From Fen-1308 sp035319185 (GTDB lineage: Bacteria > Nitrospirota > Thermodesulfovibrionia > Thermodesulfovibrionales > Dissulfurispiraceae), in the NCBI GenBank assembly GCA_035319185.1, contig DATHDF010000071.1, positions 1 through 19,532 of the forward strand: 19,532 nucleotides of DNA, given 5' to 3'. A model generated the notes under the pieces. The model was not told the DNA's origin. It saw only the letters and a program-made list of their open reading frames with translations, and did not search any database. This document shows positions 8,167 to 14,806 of the stretch, one piece after another (positions within the stretch are counted from its first letter, which is position 1; each line of letters begins with the position of its first letter). Both the position numbers and the translations under genes were made by a program.

Positions 8167-10107
8167 ATGACGAGAATCCATCGCAACGCGTTTTTATCTC
8201 TTCTTATTGCAGTTGCAGCCGCATGCGTTTTGCCTTTTACCCATGCCGATGCCGACGAGGGCACAACAGCCACGCTCTGTTCGCCCGCCTGCCTGCTCAA
8301 TGGCAAGAGCAGCCTTGAGATGGGCGATTATGAGAAAGCCCTGGTCTTTCTTACCGCCGCCCACGAAGAGATGCCTTTTCTGGACGACTACATACTCTTC
8401 TGGAGGGCCAAGGCATTTGAGGGGAAGGCCGAGTTCGGCAAGGCGCTGTCCGATATAAGGACCGTCAAAACCTCTTTCCCCGATTCACCGATCATTAAGA
8501 ATGTTCGCATGCGCGAGATAGAACTTGCAGAAAAGACCGGCGAACCGGACATAGAGGGACTTTTCAGGAAATTCCTGTCCGACTATCCGTCGGATTCAAA
8601 GGCAAAATTTGCTTACGCAACCTATCTGAAAAGCAGCGGAAGCAAAGACAGGGCAAAGGCCCTTTTCAAGGAGATTTACCTTACGGTATCGCCCTTTTCC
8701 AAAAGCGCCGGAGAAGAACTCTTTCCGTCCGATCTCGGCGCAGCCGACATCCTCAAGAAGGGCCGCAGTCTTAACAACGCCTGGCTTTTCCCTGAATCTG
8801 AAAAACAGTTCAGGGATGCCCTGAAACGGCACGATGCCAAACCTTTCAGGCGGGAGCTGACCGAAGGACTCGCATATTCGCTGTTCAGGCAGAAGAAATA
8901 CAGGGAGGCCGCTGGATACTATGCCGACTGCGACGACCGTTTCTGGAAGGCCAAATCGCTCTTCCGCGCAGGAGACATGGAGCATTTCGAATCCGAGCTG
9001 AACGGCCTCTCCAGGCAAAACGACAAGCGTGTGGCTGCGCTGCTGCTCGCCTATGGCTCAAAGAAACGACGCGCCGGGGACATAGACGGTGCCCTTTCCA
9101 TTTATAAGAACGTGCTGTCCAGATTCCAGTCGGCAAAAGAAGATGCCCTTTGGCATGAAGGCTGGACATATTACCGCACCGGCAATTACGGCAAGGCCAT
9201 GGATATATTTTCATCGATGCACAAGGCATACGGAGATTCGCGCTATCTGTATTGGAAGAACCGCTGCATCGAACAAAGCGGCGCTGCTGAGCCCATTCAG
9301 ACATTGTCCCTAATACCCAATGACAGGAACAACAATTTTTACATGTTCATGGCATCGGCCAGGAAAGGTTCATCCGTCCCGCCGTTTGAGAAATCATTCA
9401 GCGGCCGCTGTTCAAACTATCACCTGCCGAAGCGGGTGGAAACATTGGAGAGCCTGGGTCTTAAGACCGAGGCACGCGCAGAAGTTGCATCCATGACCGG
9501 CAGGAACCTGCCCGACCAGGACCTGGCGTGCCTGAGCGCCTATCTCCGAAACATGAAGGACTTCAAGACCTCGATATCGATTATTGCCAGACTGGCCTAC
9601 CGTGAAGACTATCACGAGTTGTACTATCCTCCTGCGTATCCGGACATAGTCGAAGAGGCGGCCAGGGCAAACGAAATAGACCCCTTGCTCGTGCTCTCGA
9701 TCATGCGAGAGGAGTCCCGCTTCGCGTCGGACGCCCGTTCGGTAGCCGGGGCGCTCGGCCTTATGCAACTGATGCCGCAGACCGCGTCAAAGATCAGCAG
9801 GCATGCGAAGGTCTCCATGGGACGTCCCGACGACCTGTACGATGCACGGATAAACGTGCTCATCGGCACTTACTATCTCAAATCACTCATAAATCATTTT
9901 GACTCGGTGCCGCTTGCAGTTGCAGCCTATAACGCAGGCGAGGAAGCTGTAAAGGGATGGATGTCTGCAGGAAAATACTCATCGCCGGATGAATTCATCG
10001 AGGACATACCCTACGACGAAACCAGGAATTACGTAAAGAAGGTCCTGACAAGTTATTTTGAATATATCAGACAGTCGGGCAGAAGCGAAGCGCCGAAGAT
10101 TTTTTAA
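8167..10107 (+). CDS. Slt-type soluble lytic murein transglycosylase with helical repeats
   Basis: This periplasmic enzyme is predicted to cleave peptidoglycan between MurNAc and GlcNAc, leaving a 1,6-anhydro end. From ATG 8167 the 646-residue protein has a signal peptide (positive start, hydrophobic stretch about 8-24, possible cleavage after HADA near residue 29). A long helical, TPR-like region (about 40-480) resembles the Slt70 superhelix. A C-terminal SLT domain (about 490-630) contains MREESRF with probable catalytic Glu516, ALGLMQLMPQTA (529-540), AAYNAGEEAV (587-595) and NYVKKVL (621-627). An in-frame upstream start at 8038 lies inside aroC and is rejected because the signal peptide fits 8167. 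It is seven bases after aroC and 21 bases before the zapB-like gene, a placement suggesting a link to cell division or septal wall turnover. Confidence 0.92.
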   Translation: MTRIHRNAFLSLLIAVAAACVLPFTHADADEGTTATLCSPACLLNGKSSLEMGDYEKALVFLTAAHEEMPFLDDYILFWRAKAFEGKAEFGKALSDIRTVKTSFPDSPIIKNVRMREIELAEKTGEPDIEGLFRKFLSDYPSDSKAKFAYATYLKSSGSKDRAKALFKEIYLTVSPFSKSAGEELFPSDLGAADILKKGRSLNNAWLFPESEKQFRDALKRHDAKPFRRELTEGLAYSLFRQKKYREAAGYYADCDDRFWKAKSLFRAGDMEHFESELNGLSRQNDKRVAALLLAYGSKKRRAGDIDGALSIYKNVLSRFQSAKEDALWHEGWTYYRTGNYGKAMDIFSSMHKAYGDSRYLYWKNRCIEQSGAAEPIQTLSLIPNDRNNNFYMFMASARKGSSVPPFEKSFSGRCSNYHLPKRVETLESLGLKTEARAEVASMTGRNLPDQDLACLSAYLRNMKDFKTSISIIARLAYREDYHELYYPPAYPDIVEEAARANEIDPLLVLSIMREESRFASDARSVAGALGLMQLMPQTASKISRHAKVSMGRPDDLYDARINVLIGTYYLKSLINHFDSVPLAVAAYNAGEEAVKGWMSAGKYSSPDEFIEDIPYDETRNYVKKVLTSYFEYIRQSGRSEAPKIF

Positions 10108-10128
10108 ATTATTCTCAAGGAGGATTTC

Positions 10129-10341
10129 ATGCAGACGGTGGAGGAGAAAATTTCCCAGGTCATAGACAAGGTTCGAAGCCTGAAGGAAGAAAAGAGCGAG
10201 CTGGAAAAAAAGAACAGGGAGCTGGAAGAGGCCCTGAAGGCGAGGGATCAGGAAATAGAAAGACTCTCCGCCGAAAAGTCGTCCGTCAAGGGCCAGATTG
10301 AAGACCTCCTGAAAGAACTCGACGGCTTCGAACTTAAATAG
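10129..10341 (+). CDS. zapB: Small coiled-coil protein, probable ZapB-like division factor
   Basis: This 70-residue protein is predicted to be almost one continuous coiled coil from about residue 4 to 65, with heptad-like leucine and isoleucine spacing and alternating Glu/Lys/Arg. There is no signal peptide or membrane segment. In composition and length it resembles ZapB, a filament-forming protein that links to ZapA at the division ring. The name rests on coiled-coil character plus the position six bases before zapA, because coiled coils carry little family-specific sequence. It has a textbook ribosome binding site (AAGGAGGA at 10117-10124) four bases before its ATG, stronger than that of its neighbours, which suggests high expression. 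Confidence 0.72.
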   Translation: MQTVEEKISQVIDKVRSLKEEKSELEKKNRELEEALKARDQEIERLSAEKSSVKGQIEDLLKELDGFELK

Positions 10342-10347
10342 GCACTG

Positions 10348-10623
10348 ATGGAAAGCATCGAAGTCACGATCCTTGGTCAGACTTACCTTTTGAAAGGGGA
10401 CGTTTCCAAGGAATATATGCGGCAGCTGTCCGAATTCGTGGACTACCAGATAAGGGAAACCTTTCGCCGCTCGCCGGGCACTACGCCCCTGAAAGCCTCT
10501 ATCCTGACTGCCCTGATGCTGGCTGATGAACTGCACAGGATCAAGAGGGACCACGCCTCGGTAAAACAGAGCATCAAAAAAATAGAGAGCGGTGCCGAGT
10601 CTCTGCTAAATCTGATAGATTAA
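10348..10623 (+). CDS. zapA: Cell division protein ZapA
   Basis: ZapA binds FtsZ and bundles its protofilaments at the division site. The 91-residue protein has the family's beta-hairpin start (IEVTILGQTYLLKGDVSKEYM), a middle helix with the conserved LTALMLADELHRIK (about 53-66), and a C-terminal coiled coil for dimer and tetramer contacts. Its length is normal. It starts six bases after the coiled-coil gene and has no strong ribosome binding site of its own, so translation may be coupled to that gene. In some bacteria the 6S RNA gene follows zapA; here the next gene converges after only eight bases, leaving no room for it. Confidence 0.9.
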   Translation: MESIEVTILGQTYLLKGDVSKEYMRQLSEFVDYQIRETFRRSPGTTPLKASILTALMLADELHRIKRDHASVKQSIKKIESGAESLLNLID

Positions 10624-10631
10624 GGAAGCGA

Positions 10632-11558
10632 TTACTTTCTCCGCCGGTCTATCATATGGCAGCTGCCTGAGACAGCCTTGCTTGCATGTTTCAGCTCGGA
10701 GGCTATCTGGCCTATTTCGCTGTAGTGAGCAAAAGTGCGAAACTTGGTATGGCCGATGCCTATAGAGATAGTCATTATAGGGAACATCTTTTTGTTGCCC
10801 TCGCGGTCCACGGAGGCAATGTAGCCGCTTTCCCTATCAGCCGAGTCATAGAAGGTCGGGACGAGTTTGTCGAAATATTCCGTTATCCTGCCTGATGTCT
10901 CCTCAATGGCTTCGAAGTCCATGATGAAGATAAAATCGTCTCCGCCGACATGCCCGATAAAACTGCCCGCCGGCTGCCGCTCCTTGACGATATTTCTGAT
11001 CAGCCTGCCGACCATCTTCAAAACCTCATCGCCTCTGGAGAAACCGTATTTGTCGTTGAATGGCTTGAAGAAGTCTATATCGGCATAACCGACTGCAAAG
11101 ACCTCTCCCCTGTCGAGCCTGTCCTGTATCTGTCTTGTGATTGTAATGTTGCCTGGGAGTCGAGTCAGCGGATTTATTTCCACTATCCGTTCGGACCTGA
11201 AAAAGCAGAGCTCGACCCTCTTCCCCAGCTCGGCCTCCACAGCCGATCTTCGCAGATAGTCGTCCGAAAGCAGAAACTCCCAGGAAGGGATGATAAAGTC
11301 GTCTGCGAAGATTGTGATTGCAGGTATCTGGCCGAATATCGGGTCGCTCTTTAGGTCGTTCAGGACGTTTATGTTCGTCCTTGAATCCTCCGACAGGTCC
11401 AGTATAAGCAGATCAGGCTGGGAATTGTAGATGAAGTCGAGGGATGATTTGAAGTCTCCGAAAAAGAGCAGATTACCCGCTTCGTGCAATATCTTATCTA
11501 CTATGCTTGTCAGGACGATGTCGCGGGAGATGACGAGGACAGTCTTACGCGGGCTCAT
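10632..11558 (-). CDS. GGDEF-domain diguanylate cyclase with degenerate receiver domain
   Basis: Predicted to make cyclic di-GMP from two GTP. The N-terminal 120 residues have a receiver fold with the acceptor Asp54 in LLILDLSED, but the usual acidic pair is reduced to SRD (11-13), the switch Ser/Thr is Phe84, and the conserved Lys is Arg104. It is therefore probably a pseudo-receiver. The GGDEF domain (about 125-305) has NPLTRLPGN (129-137), metal-binding Asp160, guanine-recognising Asn168 and Asp177, and the signature GGDDF at 205-209, a conservative variant likely to be active. The inhibitory RxxD site is absent (PAGS at 196-199), so product feedback through that site is not expected. Its ATG overlaps the end of the HDOD gene by 14 bases, implying translational coupling. 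Confidence 0.9.
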   Translation of the reverse strand: MSPRKTVLVISRDIVLTSIVDKILHEAGNLLFFGDFKSSLDFIYNSQPDLLILDLSEDSRTNINVLNDLKSDPIFGQIPAITIFADDFIIPSWEFLLSDDYLRRSAVEAELGKRVELCFFRSERIVEINPLTRLPGNITITRQIQDRLDRGEVFAVGYADIDFFKPFNDKYGFSRGDEVLKMVGRLIRNIVKERQPAGSFIGHVGGDDFIFIMDFEAIEETSGRITEYFDKLVPTFYDSADRESGYIASVDREGNKKMFPIMTISIGIGHTKFRTFAHYSEIGQIASELKHASKAVSGSCHMIDRRRK

Positions 11559-12387
11559 CGGAGATCAGGAATGCATCTGCCTCGCTAAGTGTGCTGTCCA
11601 TCTCGTCCAGAATCTCCCTCAGCTCTTTATCGGAAAGGCCAAGCTGCTCCCACGCGGCGGGATTCACTGCAGGCACATAGTTATCGCCTGCAAAGCCGAA
11701 CCCTACGGCCCTTGTAAGTATGTCCGCCAGGTGCACGATGGACGAATTCATCGGAGAAGCCTTTGCCAGATTGGGTTTGTGGTGGTATTCGATCACGTCC
11801 ACAAGTGAAACCGGAAAATTCCACTTCTTGGCTATCCATGCGCCGCTGTCGGCGTGTGTGATGCCGAAGACCTGCTTCTCCGCATCCATTATAAGCATAT
11901 CGCCGGCCTCGGCTTCTTTAACCACCTTATCATATTCGTCCTTGAATCTCAGGATCATGACAACCTTTCCGATGTCATGCAAAAGGGCGGACACCGAGAC
12001 TTCCTCGGGCTCCGGCACATTCTTCTTCTTCGCAATTATCCTTGCCGCGACTGCGCAGCCGAGCGAATGCTCCCAGAGGCCAACCATCGACTTCTGCATC
12101 ACCTCAAAGACCGAAACCCCCAGCAGCAGGCCGCGCACGACATTAAGCCCCAGAAGTATCAGCGCCTGCTGCACGGAAGATATCCTGCCGGGAAATCCGT
12201 AGATGGGCGAATTCACCATCTTGAGCACCCGCGACGTGAGCACCGGATCGTTGGATATGAAGTTGCCTATTTCAGTCAGCGAAATCTTGGGGTTCTCGAT
12301 AACGGCCAGAAGTTTTTTCAGGATGCCCGGGATCGTCGGAAGTGTGTCTATCTTTTCGATCTGTGAACGCAGTGCCTGAGGGTCCAT
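11545..12387 (-). CDS. HDOD-domain signalling protein
   Basis: HDOD domains are distant HD-hydrolase relatives found in regulators of chemotaxis, motility and c-di-GMP responses; most have no proven enzymatic activity. The 280-residue protein is one HDOD domain. It starts with LPTIPGILKKLLAVIENP (16-33), then the SNDPVLTSRVLKMVNSPIYG block (45-64) and ISSVQQALILLG (69-80). Histidine/aspartate positions follow: His107 (LWEHS), His137/Asp138 (LLHDIGK), His178 (THADSG), His202/203 (EYHHKP) and Asp222 (HLADIL). A short tail (about 245-280) is acidic. The start at 12387 is five bases after the stop of the preceding small gene, and the end overlaps the GGDEF gene. Operon context points to joint control of a c-di-GMP output. 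Confidence 0.9.
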   Translation of the reverse strand: MDPQALRSQIEKIDTLPTIPGILKKLLAVIENPKISLTEIGNFISNDPVLTSRVLKMVNSPIYGFPGRISSVQQALILLGLNVVRGLLLGVSVFEVMQKSMVGLWEHSLGCAVAARIIAKKKNVPEPEEVSVSALLHDIGKVVMILRFKDEYDKVVKEAEAGDMLIMDAEKQVFGITHADSGAWIAKKWNFPVSLVDVIEYHHKPNLAKASPMNSSIVHLADILTRAVGFGFAGDNYVPAVNPAAWEQLGLSDKELREILDEMDSTLSEADAFLISDEPA

Positions 12388-12392
12388 ATCAG

Positions 12393-12689
12393 CTATTTGT
12401 AGACCTCCTCGATCCTGGTCTTTATGGCCCCCTTTATGACATTCATGTACGGTTCGTTCCCTGTCTTCCTGAACCGGCTGTCCAGATCGGCGAGCATTTC
12501 ATCCCGGGATTTGGCTGTCTCAGAAGCCCCTTCAATCCAGATAGACTGCAGGTCCATCCTGTTCAGCCTTGTGATCAGGCTGTCGGTCAGAGCCGTGCCA
12601 ACGCTCAATAGGACCATGCCCGAATCATTGGTAATAGCCTTTGCCACCACCATCCCCGCTTTGAGGCTGCTTATAGGTATCCTTTGCAC
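12393..12689 (-). CDS. Small conserved protein resembling the N-terminal module of HD-GYP proteins
   Basis: This 98-residue protein has the pattern ISSLKAGMVVAKAITNDSGM (6-25), then LLSVGTALTDSLITRLNRM (27-45) and IWIEG (50-54). Many HD-GYP and HDOD proteins carry such a beta-rich module ('L.PGM.LA..V....G..LL..GT.LT') in front of the HD domain. Here it is a separate gene immediately before an HDOD gene, so the two products probably act together. The last 40 residues are charged and helical. The start codon is GTG at 12689; GAGGGG a few bases upstream can serve as ribosome binding site. A perfect TATAAT box inside a palindrome lies 20 bases further upstream. Molecular function is unknown. Confidence 0.78.
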   Translation of the reverse strand: MQRIPISSLKAGMVVAKAITNDSGMVLLSVGTALTDSLITRLNRMDLQSIWIEGASETAKSRDEMLADLDSRFRKTGNEPYMNVIKGAIKTRIEEVYK

Positions 12690-12704
12690 AGTCCGCCCCT
12701 CTGG

Positions 12705-12719
12705 GTGATATTATATCAC
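12705..12719. repeat. 15-bp perfect palindrome over the -10 region of the HDOD operon
   Basis: GTGATAT-T-ATATCAC is a perfect inverted repeat with a one-base centre. On the minus strand its middle reads TATAAT (12715 to 12710), a consensus -10 box for the small gene starting at 12689. A regulator bound here would block that promoter. The -35 region upstream is weak (GTGACG at 12741 to 12736, 20-base spacing). It could be an operator or just an AT-rich promoter core that happens to be symmetric. Confidence 0.45.
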
Positions 12720-12751
12720 AGCAACCTTGCGAAATCGTCACATCCCGACAC

Positions 12752-12766
12752 GCATTCCAGGAATGC
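12752..12766. repeat. 15-bp palindrome in the divergent control region
   Basis: GCATTC-CAG-GAATGC is an inverted repeat with a three-base centre, in the gap between the HDOD operon (leftward) and the beta-CASP ribonuclease gene (rightward). It is flanked by CGTCA (12736-12740) and TGACG (12768-12772). No T-run follows, so it is more likely a binding site than a terminator. Confidence 0.4.
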
Positions 12767-12779
12767 CTGACGGCGCTCT

Positions 12780-12808
12780 TTGCAGAAAAGCAGCCGATGA
12801 AGTATTAT
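12780..12808 (+). promoter_or_regulatory. Candidate promoter for the beta-CASP ribonuclease gene
   Basis: TTGCAG (12780-12785) and TATTAT (12803-12808) are separated by 17 bases. The predicted transcript start near 12815 gives a leader of about 37 bases before the ATG at 12852. The -10 box matches at five of six positions and the -35 box at only three. Confidence 0.4.
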
Positions 12809-12837
12809 CAAATGCGAAACGTTTCAAAAAACAATTC

Positions 12838-12845
12838 GGACGGAG
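12838..12845 (+). promoter_or_regulatory. Ribosome binding site deciding the 12852 start
   Basis: GGACGGAG ends at 12845, six bases before ATG 12852. The earlier in-frame ATG at 12846 directly touches this site and would leave no spacing, so 12852 is preferred. Confidence 0.6.
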
Positions 12846-12851
12846 ATGCCA

Positions 12852-14234
12852 ATGAAGATCAGATTTCTCGGCGCGGCACGGACGGTCACCGGCTCGTGTT
12901 TTCACTTGCGGCTCAATGGCAGGCAGTTTCTGGTGGATTGCGGCATGCATCAGGGGAAAGACAGCCGCGAGGTCAATAGCGCATCCTTTGCATTCAATCC
13001 GCGTGAGATCGAGGCCATGTTTCTGACACACGCGCACATAGACCATTCCGGGCTCATCCCAAGGCTCGTCAAAGAAGGCTTCGCAGGCAGCATAATCACG
13101 ACAGCAGCCACAGCCGATCTTGCTTCCGTGATGCTGCTCGACTCCGCTCACATCCAGGAGAAAGACGCAGAGTGGCTGACCAGGAAATCTTTCAGGACAG
13201 GCGAAGACGTGGCGCATGAGCCTTTATACACCGCCGAAGATGCAAGGGCTGCTCTCGGTCTTTTCGACAGAAAGGAATATGGCAAGACAGGGCATTTGGG
13301 AAAAGGCCTCAGTTACCGTTTCAACGACGCCGGCCATATTCTCGGTTCAGGGACCCTCGAATTGTGGTTTCAGGACGGCCCGGCTGAAAAAAAGATCGTC
13401 TTTTCGGGCGACATCGGCAAGAAGGGGAATCCCATCATAAACGATCCCGATCAGATCAAGGCGGCAGATTACGTTGTAATGGAATCCACTTACGGCAACC
13501 GCCTGCACAAGCCCATGGAAGAGAGCATATCGGAGCTCGCAGAGGCGATCAATACTACCGTGAAGAGCGGCGGCAATGTCGTCATACCTTCCTTTGCAGT
13601 AGGCAGGACTCAGGACATACTGTACATCCTGAACAAGCTGGCGAAGGAGAAGCGCATAGGAGCGCTCGATGTGTATATCGACAGCCCGCTGGCAGAGGAA
13701 GCCACGAAGGTGTATTTGGCTCACCCTGAAGTCTACGACGAAGATGCAAGGCGCACCATGAAAGAGCGCAAGACAAACGGGCTGCGTATTCACTTCACCG
13801 AGTCCGTGGCCGAATCGCAGCGTATTAATGCAGTGAAATCGGGAGCGGTCATAATTGCGGGCAGCGGCATGTGCGAGGGCGGCCGGGTACAGCACCACCT
13901 GAAACATAATCTATGGAGACGAGAATGCAGCGTCGTATTCGTAGGGTTCCAGGCTGAGGGAACACTCGGCAGAGAGATCGTATCGGGCGCCTCGAAAGTG
14001 ATCGTATTGGGAGAGCCGATAGCCGTGCGCTCAAAAATATACACTATAAACGGTTTCTCCGCGCACGCTGACAGGGATGAGCTCCTGGAGTGGCTGGGCG
14101 GCTTCGGCAACAAGCCCGAGGTCTTCATCGTGCACGGCGAGGAATCGGTCTCGCTCGACTTTGCCGCAGCTGTCGGGAAAAGATATGGGTTCGTCACCAG
14201 GGTGCCGAGCCCTGGCGAAGAATTCGATGTCTGA
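12852..14234 (+). CDS. Metallo-beta-lactamase/beta-CASP ribonuclease (CPSF/TTHA0252-like)
   Basis: Bacterial proteins of this family are zinc-dependent RNA endo- or exonucleases related to the eukaryotic 3'-processing factor CPSF. The 460-residue protein shows the full set of motifs: HAHIDH (60-65), His162 in DAGHILGS, and Asp187 in SGDIG. The beta-CASP insert spans about 210-400 with ESTYGNR (211-217), PSFAVGRTQD (246-255) and GSGMCEGGRVQHH (337-349). The closing motifs are GFSAHAD (401-407, His405) and VHGE (427-430). All metal-binding positions are intact, so it should be active in the cytoplasm, probably in RNA maturation or decay. It is a single-gene unit with its own leader, divergent from the HDOD operon and convergent with the phosphodiesterase gene 33 bases away. 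Confidence 0.93.
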   Translation: MKIRFLGAARTVTGSCFHLRLNGRQFLVDCGMHQGKDSREVNSASFAFNPREIEAMFLTHAHIDHSGLIPRLVKEGFAGSIITTAATADLASVMLLDSAHIQEKDAEWLTRKSFRTGEDVAHEPLYTAEDARAALGLFDRKEYGKTGHLGKGLSYRFNDAGHILGSGTLELWFQDGPAEKKIVFSGDIGKKGNPIINDPDQIKAADYVVMESTYGNRLHKPMEESISELAEAINTTVKSGGNVVIPSFAVGRTQDILYILNKLAKEKRIGALDVYIDSPLAEEATKVYLAHPEVYDEDARRTMKERKTNGLRIHFTESVAESQRINAVKSGAVIIAGSGMCEGGRVQHHLKHNLWRRECSVVFVGFQAEGTLGREIVSGASKVIVLGEPIAVRSKIYTINGFSAHADRDELLEWLGGFGNKPEVFIVHGEESVSLDFAAAVGKRYGFVTRVPSPGEEFDV

Positions 14235-14267
14235 AAAACTTTGCCGTCCGGAAAGCGTTACCGGAAA

Positions 14268-14753
14268 TCAGGAGATAAAGTGAAGCTTGCCTTCCATCGT
14301 TTCCAGGTTAACAACAGCAACCGACGGCTTTCCATACAGCCAGCCTGAGACTTCGCCGGGATTCACCAGAATGGTCTTGCCGACATGCTTCAGCACAGGT
14401 TCATGCGTATGTCCGAAAACAACAAGGTCGAAGTGCCCGCTGTCGGCAAGCGCCTCAGCCACTCCGGGCTCGTGCATGACCACTATTTTCCTGCCGTGCA
14501 GGCTGAATATATGAGGCTGCGGATATATGCGGTCCTGATACACCTTATTCAGGGCAACCCTATCGCCGTCATTGTTACCGAAGATGCCGGTAAACCCGCC
14601 GGCAAAGTCTTTCAGCACTTTGAAATACGTGAAGGGTGACGTGTAGTCTCCGCCATGTATGATATGTTCGACCTTCATTTGCTGAAACATTGCGAGAGCC
14701 TTCCTCAGATTGTCGAGATTATCGTGTGTGTCGGACATTATGCCTACAATCAT
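14268..14753 (-). CDS. YfcE/MJ0936-type metallophosphoesterase
   Basis: This is a small calcineurin-like phosphodiesterase (161 residues). Relatives hydrolyse phosphodiesters in vitro, and physiological substrates are mostly unknown. Metal ligands are complete: Asp8 and His10 (SDTHDN), Asp36 (HGGDYT), Asn60 (GNND), His94 (VVMHEPG), and His115/His117 (FGHTHEP); NPGE follows at 131-134. I start it at ATG 14753 because an almost perfect anti-SD match, GGAGGTGATC, sits directly in front; a GTG at 14759 overlaps that site. It is the last gene of the resB-ccsA-tsaD group, 53 bases after the tsaD stop with a GC-rich hairpin in between, and shows no obvious functional link to the others. Confidence 0.92.
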   Translation of the reverse strand: MIVGIMSDTHDNLDNLRKALAMFQQMKVEHIIHGGDYTSPFTYFKVLKDFAGGFTGIFGNNDGDRVALNKVYQDRIYPQPHIFSLHGRKIVVMHEPGVAEALADSGHFDLVVFGHTHEPVLKHVGKTILVNPGEVSGWLYGKPSVAVVNLETMEGKLHFIS

Positions 14754-14763
14754 GATCACCTCC
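14754..14763 (-). promoter_or_regulatory. Extended ribosome binding site of the phosphodiesterase gene
   Basis: The minus strand reads GGAGGTGATC directly before ATG 14753, complementary to ten bases at the 3' end of 16S rRNA. It decides the start codon and implies strong translation. Confidence 0.75.
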
Positions 14764-14779
14764 GTGGCAAGTTGCAGTG

Positions 14780-14796
14780 GCGCGGCAAGGCCGCGC
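14780..14796 (-). other. Intercistronic GC-rich hairpin between tsaD and the phosphodiesterase gene
   Basis: GCGCGGC and GCCGCGC form a perfect seven-base-pair stem with a three-base loop. There is no T-run on either side, so it is not a typical intrinsic terminator. In a co-transcript it could act as an RNA stability or processing element or a weak pause site. Confidence 0.45.
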
Positions 14797-14806
14797 AGAT
14801 GCGGCT

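Noticed and set aside
10624..10631. 6S RNA gene (ssrS), sometimes found just after zapA
   Set aside because: Only eight bases separate zapA from the convergent GGDEF gene, so there is no space for it.
11720..12366. Plus-strand open frames of 160 and 170 codons opposite the HDOD gene
   Set aside because: Both are antisense to a gene with a complete HDOD signature and show no recognisable domain or ribosome binding site.
14235..14267. CCGG...CCGG repeat as a terminator between the convergent ribonuclease and phosphodiesterase genes
   Set aside because: The stem would be only four base pairs with a nine-base loop and no T-run on either strand.
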